A DNA stretch of 10,428 bases, from positions 1 to 10,428 of the forward strand of contig BBXU01002829.1 in the NCBI GenBank assembly GCA_001598975.1. Direction: 5' to 3'. Position 1 is the stretch's first letter. Every line of letters starts with the position of its first letter. The DNA is from Parachlorella kessleri (taxonomy: Eukaryota > Chlorophyta > Trebouxiophyceae > Chlorellales > Chlorellaceae). The notes under the pieces were generated by a model. It did not search any database. It worked only from the letters and a program-made list of their open reading frames with translations, and was not told the origin of the DNA. The translations under genes were made by a program, and so were the position numbers. Shown piece by piece: positions 6,201 to 10,428 of this stretch.

Positions 6201-8992
6201 GGCCCTCCCCGACATGACACTCTGCTGCAAGGGCGTTGTTGGGGGCTGGTTGTTTTGAACTGGTTAGAAGTAGTTACGATGATCCACCAACTCCAGCAAA
6301 GCCACCTCTCGCCACGCCGCTCAGCTGGACCTGAGGCGGTGCTTTACCTGGGCAGACCGCTCGCGTGGCAGGAGACATTTGGAGGCGATGCTATAAGTAC
6401 AATACCGTTCAGTGAGGCCTATGTACAGTTCAAGTTGCAGAGACACCGGGGCACCCTCAAGCAAGGAAACGGTGGTGGAAGTCACCCAGAAATTGTTTGC
6501 TCTGAGGGCTCGGATAGTTGAGGGCACGGACCCGCTTCTGGGCACGATGAGTGTGCGTGTGCAGCGGCGTAGTCAGAAAAACAAAACTGCACCATGTCGC
6601 ATGACCTGTGGCGCGCCGCGTCGCTCAACGTACGTGGGTAGTGGTGGTGGGGGTGGGCGGGGGAGGGGGGCTCACCTGATAAGGCCAAATCGGTGGGAAC
6701 CTCATGCACCGGGCATGCTTCAGTGGAATTGCTGGAAGGGCTTGGGGACTTGCCCGGAGGGGTAAGTGGGGGCGATCCGCTTGGAGAGGGCAACTTCCCG
6801 TCGTCATTTGCAACGTACCTGCCACCAGTCCAGGTCACACCATCGCCCTCCTCGAACAGGATCACCTGTAAAATCATGGTGGGTAGCAGTAAGCAAGTCA
6901 CGACAGGAGGGAGCCATCATATGCCCTCTCATCGCACCCGTGTGCCGCCTGGACTGCAGATTCCTCCATTCCCAACCATCAAATCCGACACACAAGTACA
7001 TGTTGCTGCGACCCATCAAGTGAATCCGTCACTCTTGCAGCGCACCTCTGAGGCACACTCGATCCTTTCCTGCTCCTGAGCTCAATAACCCTGCTCCTGA
7101 GCTCAGCAGCTGTCCTGACCAATGGCATGTGTGCGGTTGCCAGCACAAATCCTCAGGCAGGCTCCGTTTTCACATTTGACCCACACAGTTTCATGACTTG
7201 ATTCAAGCATGCACCTTCTGGCCGTCCTTGCTGCGGGACAGAATGCAGGTCCCAGCATCCTGGATATCTGTGGTGGCGTCTTGGTCAGCATTGCAGAATT
7301 TCATCACTTCACACCTACATATCAATTGGATGTCCAACTTTGTGTGGCAGCTGCTGTCTCACGCAGGCAGGGCGTATCTTGTGCATTTGGCCACCCAAGA
7401 ACCCACTGAAGCACTAACGGCACCCTGCCACACAATGAAGCGTGACCTAGCCGGTGACTCCGGCTAACATGGGCATGCTAGATTTGGGCCTGCTAAGAAC
7501 CTGGTTCAGTCATCCTACAAAAGATGAGCCGCTCAGGTTGCCAAGGGTACCACCAATCAGCCAGGCTGCTCACGCTTCCCACCCCAAACCTACCCATTGG
7601 TTGCGTTGCTGGGGCAATGTGACCAAAACTCGCAGCGAGAGTCAGCGGAGCAAAGAGACAGGCAGTCATCTATTGCCTCCACGTCCTTCTGCAGCAGAAA
7701 CTGAGGATGCACACCACACCCTTGGTTTGTGCATGGACACTCTTCTGAAAGATCTGCACAGGCAGGTGCACATCTCTACAGGGTGTTGATCTGGTCATGC
7801 AACGCCATGTCATGATTGCTGGGGGCTGGAGACCCTGATACAGCTGGACCATTGAGGCAGGCTCGCAAAACCCCACTTGGACACTTCTGGACAATAATCG
7901 CTGGGGTTAAGCTGAACGGCTTTGTCACAAATTGGTGACAGCCTGATCTGCCCAGACATGAAGTATGCAGGTTTTGGGACTACCACCCATCTGAGGAAGT
8001 GTGCTAGAACGCTGGGCGGCCAGACCAGGCAGCAATCTTCCGCTTTGGTCTGAGGCTTCACCACTGGTGACAACACCAGCATTTAACAGAGTCAGTGTCG
8101 CACCAACGCACCGTGACGCTCAGCACAACGGGACCCCTATAATAGGTGTTAGGTGCGGTAGTAAAGAGAGCTGTGTCTGAATCATCAGATGCTGCAGACT
8201 GCGGGGAGGAGCTAGCCTGCAAGGCATCAGCATCAGAGCCACCACCCTCTTACTGTAAGACCATACCGCCACCCCTGGATGTCGCACTGCATCCCTGCTT
8301 ACAATAGAGCAGGCATGGCAACCTGCCTGTGCATATGGGATTTGTTCCCTGTCTTGCAACCAAACAGTTACCAAGAGGTCCAGTGATGTTCCACAACCCA
8401 AACAGCACCTGCCCCTCACGACGAAAGGTCAAGTGGAAGCAATGGGACTTTGGCAGCGCGTCTACCTTCACAGCTAGGCTTCCGGTGGTTGTTCCATGGA
8501 ATAGCTCAAAGTCACTGACGCCTGCAACAGGCTAAGCAGCTGGATGCATGACATGATTAGTAGGCCACTGCCGCGGCATGCCGTCTTTACTGCCGTTGCT
8601 GAGGGGTCGCGGGAGCATGGTCAAGAAGGCGCAACCAGTGCTTAGACAGTGTTATGAGTTGCTGTGACAAGCACGGTGCTGGTTGGGCGAGAGGGGAAGA
8701 CTCCCATAAGCGACTCAGCGGTACAACAACTGTCTGCCAAGCAACCCCACACTTTGAGCAGCGATATCCGTCTACAGACTGGGCGACTAACACAGGTGTT
8801 AATCGCCAACGATCACTTGGTGCAGCCCCAGGGCTAAGTGAGTACTGCGAGGGGATGGGTCCCGTAAACTAGTATGTAAGCGTGCAAAAGCTCGGTACTG
8901 ACAACCGGCACACCCTCACCTTGGCCCTGTGCTAGCAAGGGGAGCAGCGATAGCAGCACGGCTGCCTTGAGCCGATGACCGTGTTCCCGCAT
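3167..8992 (-). CDS. Gene A: secreted multi-exon protein with PAN/Apple-like module (spliced)
   Basis: Spliced gene. Proposed exons are 8992-8920, 8521-8409, 8216-8112, 7947-7834 (tentative), a first PAN half near 7800-7713 (tentative), 7688-7594, 7314-7215, 6865-6676, 6115-6011, 5613-5573, 5316-5112, 4745-4581, 4376-4183 and 3205-3167. Outside the two tentative exons and the GC-donor question at 5573, the phases chain without a stop. The product would be secreted: signal peptide, N-terminal domain, one PAN/Apple-like module (protein or carbohydrate binding in known families), a Pro/Ser linker with an N-glycosylation sequon, then an unrecognised C-terminal region. Gene B downstream has the same exon plan, which is the strongest support. 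The 3' end is unsettled: either the 4376 exon reads through to a TAA at 4008-4006, or it splices at 4183 to the exon at 3205 and to an unplaced last exon. No function is assigned beyond secretion. Confidence 0.72.
3206..4182. other. Long intron of gene A, or intergenic sequence
   Basis: No convincing exon was found on either strand. It holds the TAA stop of the readthrough model (4006-4008) and an AATAAA on the minus strand at 3431-3436, so gene A could end here. A short direct repeat, GTACTGGG twice, lies near 3470. Confidence 0.4.
4183..4376 (-). CDS. Gene A C-terminal region, exon e (GDQVLSIMGGQ)
   Basis: The acceptor ACCTTGCAG|CATGCG follows a G14 tract on the coding strand and continues exon d in phase. 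The exon reads ACGGGHHVTPGRCHVLCSQG and ends with LQGDQVLSIMGGQELK. The donor chosen, TTAAAG|GTTGAG, is phase 0. The frame stays open for 58 more codons to TAA at 4008-4006, so this may be the terminal exon. A shorter form starting at GTGTGCAG|GCC (4240s) is also possible. Confidence 0.55.
4394..4426. repeat. C14 tract and (CA)n run
   Basis: C14 at 4394-4407 followed closely by a CA repeat to about 4426. On the coding strand this is a G tract about 17 nt upstream of the exon start at 4376. Confidence 0.85.
4581..4745 (-). CDS. Gene A C-terminal region, exon d
   Basis: A 165-nt exon, phase 1 at both ends; acceptor CTCTGCAG|AGATAA, donor CACACGG|GTGAGT. It reads ITGTTPHDTISNLVGFFVDV, then ANAAEYAGMGICTTLVTTH, then DDDISTRKLLTRVHT. 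It joins exon c in frame (the split codon gives Glu). The acidic DDD after a threonine-rich strand is notable, but I do not recognise the fold. Confidence 0.72.
5077..5100. repeat. Inverted repeat next to a splice donor
   Basis: TCCCCCGC and GCGGGGGA form perfect 8-bp arms around an 8-nt loop. In the minus transcript the hairpin begins about 11 nt inside the intron that starts at 5111. Confidence 0.7.
5112..5316 (-). CDS. Gene A C-terminal region, exon c (Ala/Gln-rich helical)
   Basis: A 205-nt exon, phase 0 to phase 1; acceptor ACATTCAG|GCTCTT, donor CATGACG|GTGAGG. It reads ALAQKLCDGTIGVGDDADVA, then VAQSIFFSAIQAGGQEAIDA, then a hydrophobic stretch ending in DTVSIVISPPHD. The repeated Ala, Gln and aliphatic spacing suggests amphipathic helices followed by a strand. 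Two Cys (KLCDG, LNCWQ) would fit an extracellular fold. Not assignable to a known family by eye. Confidence 0.75.
5573..5613 (-). CDS. Gene A C-terminal region, small exon b
   Basis: The acceptor GTTTGCAG|CGCCGT fits the phase 1 left by the previous exon and reads PCRLAGEATKN(VQ). It is needed to convert phase 1 to the phase 0 of the next exon. Two ends are possible: AAT|GTGCAG at 5579, or a GC donor, GTGCAG|GCATGT, at 5573. The second matches the rest of the donor consensus better. Confidence 0.5.
6011..6115 (-). CDS. Gene A C-terminal region, exon a
   Basis: A 105-nt exon, phase 1 to phase 1; acceptor ACCTTGCAG|CAAGCC, donor CATACG|GTGAGT. It reads SQTSVNWFVGLSGARAPPCY followed by DVEKDDFIESPASY. 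The splice signals are strong and the codons GC-rich at third positions. It joins the previous exon without a stop. No family was recognised. Confidence 0.72.
6116..6675 (-). other. 560-nt intron of gene A with a possible cryptic exon
   Basis: The flanking exons join directly in phase 1. Between them an open frame at 6499-6348 reads NNFWVTSTTVSLLEGAPVSL and on to ERSAQ before CAG|GTAAAG. Its ends are phase 1 and 0, which does not fit the next exon, so it is left out of the model. Confidence 0.4.
6676..6865 (-). CDS. Gene A exon: end of PAN module and Pro/Ser linker
   Basis: A 190-nt exon, phase 0 to phase 1; acceptor TTTACAG|GTGATC, donor TTATCAG|GTGAGC. It starts VILFEEGDGVTWTGGRYV, where V-x-W-[TS]-G-G closes the PAN-like module. 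About 27 residues rich in Pro, Ser and Gly follow (PSPSGSPPLTPPGKSPSPSS), then the sequon NST and a Cys-containing end. Such Pro/Ser linkers are commonly O-glycosylated in algal extracellular proteins; that is inference here. Gene B 309-135 is the counterpart, with a Ser-rich rather than Pro-rich linker. Confidence 0.78.
7069..7105. repeat. Direct repeat, 16 bp twice at 21-bp spacing
   Basis: CCTGCTCCTGAGCTCA occurs at 7069-7084 and 7090-7105, inside a gene A intron. Confidence 0.8.
7215..7314 (-). CDS. Gene A PAN/Apple-like second exon (GTCILSRS)
   Basis: A 100-nt exon, phase 2 to phase 0. It reads CEVMKFCNADQDATTDIQDA then GTCILSRSKDGQK. The acceptor must be TATGTAG|GTG, a TAG rather than CAG, because that gives the exact alignment with gene B (Gly-Cys start after the split codon). 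The donor is CAGAAG|GTGCAT. GTCILSR matches the final cysteine strand of algal PAN/Apple modules. Confidence 0.78.
7594..7688 (-). CDS. Gene A PAN/Apple-like core exon (CLSLC..CEFWSHCP)
   Basis: A 95-nt exon; acceptor CTGCTGCAG|AAGGAC (phase 0), donor AATGG|GTAGGT (phase 2). It reads KDVEAIDDCLSLCSADSRCE then FWSHCP and SNATNG. The pattern C-x2-x-C-x5-C-x-F-W-x2-C is that of PAN/Apple domains, which form a disulphide-linked hairpin core and bind protein or glycan. NAT is an N-glycosylation sequon. Gene B has the same exon at 1324-1230, identical in length and phase, with CLSLC, CEFW and HCP conserved. Confidence 0.8.
7713..7800 (-). CDS. Gene A first half of PAN/Apple module (tentative)
   Basis: An open stretch includes STPCRDVHLPVQIFQKSV, directly upstream of the well-supported PAN exon at 7688. 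The spacing of about 22 residues from this Cys to the Cys of the CLSLC motif fits the usual layout of algal PAN/Apple modules. A possible match in gene B is HHIELAGGYLLGV near 1615-1655. The splice sites are not convincing in either gene, so the limits are approximate. Confidence 0.3.
7834..7947 (-). CDS. Gene A exon 4 (tentative): two-cysteine segment
   Basis: The acceptor TCTGGGCAG|ATC AGG would continue exon 3 in phase 0 and reads IRLSPICDKAVQLNPSDYC before PEVSKWG. The 3' end is uncertain: AGG|GTCTCC at 7834 or CCAGAA|GTGTCC at 7885, both phase 0. No clear counterpart was found in gene B, so this exon is less secure than its neighbours. Confidence 0.4.
8112..8216 (-). CDS. Gene A exon 3: NTYYRGP exon
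   Basis: A 35-codon exon in phase 0 at both ends: acceptor CCTTGCAG|GCTAGC, donor GTCACG|GTGCGT. It begins with a Ser/Asp-rich stretch (ASSSPQSAASDDSD) and ends with NTYYRGPVVLSVT, a likely beta strand. Gene B has the matching exon with NTYYRGPEVLITK and the same phases. The conserved YYRGP after a polar linker suggests an exposed loop before a strand; no known domain is claimed. Confidence 0.75.
8409..8521 (-). CDS. Gene A exon 2: N-terminal domain, part 1
   Basis: The acceptor is TGTTGCAG|GC, and phase 1 joins exon 1. The exon reads GVSDFELFHGTTTGSLAVK and goes on through a PKSHCFHLTF stretch. I end it at GGGCAG|GTGCTG (phase 0), which suits the phase-0 acceptor of exon 3. A GTAGAC donor after SLAVK, also phase 0, is possible and would shorten it by 20 codons. 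The start aligns with gene B exon 2 (F-[ED]-L, then Gly four residues on). Family not recognised. Confidence 0.65.
8920..8992 (-). CDS. Gene A exon 1: signal peptide
   Basis: Start exon of 73 nt coding 24 residues plus one base (phase 1). The ATG opens MREHGHRLKAAVLLSLLPLL followed by AQGQ: a basic n-region, a hydrophobic Leu/Ala core and a small/polar end typical of a cleavable secretory signal. The donor is GGCCAAG|GTGAGG. This start was chosen because it gives a signal peptide, the phase fits exon 2, and gene B has an exon of identical length, phase and donor context (GGCCAAG|GTGCGG) also coding a signal peptide. Confidence 0.8.
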
Positions 8993-9347
8993 GCCACTCT
9001 TGTTCGTATATCGTGGTTGCCTGACCCAACTTTATGACCAATCACTGTTCCGCGCTTGTTGGATATCAGGAATCCAACTTCCCCGTCCCCCACAGAGTAT
9101 GGACAAGGCAATCTGTACCACATCGAACAGAGTACGGTAGGGGAATTGTTGAAATTGCAACTTGCTTCCCCTGTAAACTGCGCTACCTGGATGCGCCACC
9201 TTCTGTGCTTTTCAACTTTTGCCGAAAAACATGTAGTTGTAGTTGCAATGTGGGATCGCAAGTTACCCAACACTTTTGATTGGGACCACCGATTCGCAGT
9301 CACAAAAGCGCGGGAATGCACCATAACGCTCGAGGCTGTACACCCGT

Positions 9348-9377
9348 ACTGCAGAAGGGGCCAACCTCTTCTGCAGT
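9348..9377. repeat. Inverted repeat, 10-bp arms
   Basis: ACTGCAGAAG (9348-9357) and CTTCTGCAGT (9368-9377) are perfect arms with a 10-nt spacer, upstream of gene A. It may be chance or a protein binding site. Confidence 0.7.
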
Positions 9378-10088
9378 CTGCCTTGAGTCTTTTCTGCTCC
9401 CTGGTTTTCGAAGTTGCAACGCACGCCGTTGCTGTGGCTAAGATTGCTGCGGAGGGGGAAGGCTCATTGATCCTACATGTGTGGTGTCATGGTGTCATAC
9501 AGGACATCTTGCAGGATATTAAGACTTTCAGGGAAACTTCAATTTTTTTTGTCTCGATCACAATTGTTAAGCTGGTAAGGACGTGACACACACTTCACAC
9601 ACCTCTGGCTCCAGCTCTGCCAGCCTGGGCTGGCCACCCATCTTGTATACTGTCAAGTGCTGTTTCACCTTTGCTTTACGTTCCTTCAGAACACTGAGGT
9701 CTGCCAGTTAAGTGTGACGTCCCCTACCTCACCCCCTTTGCCACTCCCCTCGGCGTCTACTGAATATTGCTATGTGGGCGACTAACCATGGGGGCCTGTC
9801 TCCTAAGTTGGTTGACTGTTTCTGTTCTCCGTTCACACCTGCCCAATGTGGTCGTGCACAGGGTTCCCCAAACATGCAAGGGCGAGTTAGAGCAGGCTGT
9901 CACCTGTTGCGGACAGCATGTCCACTACTGGGCAGAACACTGCTCAGGGGGTTGGGCTCCCCGCTCTCAGCAACATTTGGGTCAGGCAGCCCACAGAGCA
10001 TCCCTTGCATGCCGCCCTGGCAAACCCTGCTCACCTGACCCAGCCGAACCCCGTGCGGTGTCCTTTGTACCCTGTGCTTGTGGTTGCA

Positions 10089-10136
10089 GACAGTTGGTCC
10101 AAGTGCACCGGGTGCGGACAGTTGGTCCGGGTGCAC
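10089..10136. repeat. Imperfect direct repeat, 20 bp at 28-bp spacing
   Basis: GACAGTTGGTCC-x2-GTGCAC occurs at 10089-10108 and 10117-10136 with two mismatches. The 28-bp spacing would shift a reading frame. Confidence 0.8.
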
Positions 10137-10250
10137 GTGCTGCCTCTTCAGTCACGGTGTGCAGGAGTCTCAAGGTGCCTCACCGCCTTGCTGGCAGCAG
10201 TCTGTTCTGCTATATCTGATGACACGTGGCCACTGTGTAAATGCGACACT

Positions 10251-10267
10251 CCCCCCCCCCCCCCCCC
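10251..10267. repeat. C17 homopolymer
   Basis: Seventeen C followed by AGG. It could act as a pyrimidine tract before a plus-strand acceptor, but no downstream exon was found. Confidence 0.85.
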
Positions 10268-10428
10268 AGGTTGTTTCCTGCCCCTGTGGTTGTTTACTGC
10301 CTCTGTGCTTCCCGCTTGTTCCCCCCTGTCTGATCCTCCCTCATTATTGACGCAGCTGGCACCCGCCACACTGCTGTCTGACCCCATCCTGTCACTTGCA
10401 GTTCCAATTTTCATTAACACCCCCCCCC

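Larger units (their letters stand above)
8993..10428. other. Upstream region of gene A, no supported gene
   Basis: It should contain the gene A promoter, but no TATA box was recognised. Two plus-strand open frames exist. One at 9056-9586 has 176 codons, no initial ATG and unbiased third positions, and ends near a GTAAGG. The other, with ATG at 9788, has about 143 codons and contains the 28-bp-spaced repeat. Neither looks like a gene by codon use or motif. A minus-strand segment ending TGGGTCAG|GTGAGC at about 10033 could be an exon of a further gene upstream (YKGHRTGFGWV), unsupported otherwise. Confidence 0.4.

Noticed and set aside
7670..7894. Single continuous reading frame through exon 4 and the first PAN half
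   Set aside because: The two segments are in different frames, so an intron or a misplaced boundary is required.
2866..8992. Genes A and B as one long gene with internal repeats
   Set aside because: Gene B has its own ATG and signal-peptide exon equal in length and phase to that of gene A. No acceptor brings gene A in frame into it.
9788..10219. About 143-codon plus-strand frame starting MGACLLSWLTV
   Set aside because: The start is mildly hydrophobic, but there is no motif, and an imperfect repeat at 28-bp spacing lies inside it, which is typical of non-coding DNA.

Overview
The window is nuclear DNA of an intron-rich eukaryote, most likely a chlorophyte green alga. The evidence for this is many short exons with GTGAG-type donors and CAG acceptors, and secreted cysteine-rich modules of the PAN/Apple type. 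Gene A also has a Pro/Ser-rich linker like those of algal wall and matrix proteins. The assignment to green algae is inference; nothing in the window fixes the species. No bacterial operon, transposase, tRNA, rRNA or CRISPR array was seen.

All supported coding sequence is on the minus strand, so the genes read from high to low coordinates. They form two tandem paralogues. Gene A starts at 8992 and runs to at least 4183, probably to 3167. Gene B starts at 2866 and leaves the window after its exon ending at 135. Both begin with a 73-nt signal-peptide exon ending in phase 1. Both then have a short N-terminal domain with a shared NTYYRGP exon, a PAN/Apple-like cysteine module split by introns at identical phases, and an exon with a W-[TS]-G-G motif leading into a low-complexity linker. 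Gene A continues into a C-terminal region of five or six exons that I do not recognise. Gene B's equivalent lies beyond the window.

Region by region (plus coordinates): 1-134 intron of gene B; 135-2866 gene B; about 2867-3166 boundary between the genes; 3167-8992 gene A, with introns that are often 300-900 nt; 8993-10428 upstream sequence without a supported gene, holding simple repeats, a C17 tract and two open frames of doubtful meaning. The window begins and ends in poly-C, which suggests a contig broken at homopolymers.

The exon models rest on agreement between splice sites, reading phase and the A/B comparison, done by eye. The least certain parts are the first half of the PAN module in both genes, the 3' end of gene A, and the 5613 exon. 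The most unusual feature is in gene B: the 3' ends of two exons, including their donor sites, have been duplicated in tandem into the following intron.
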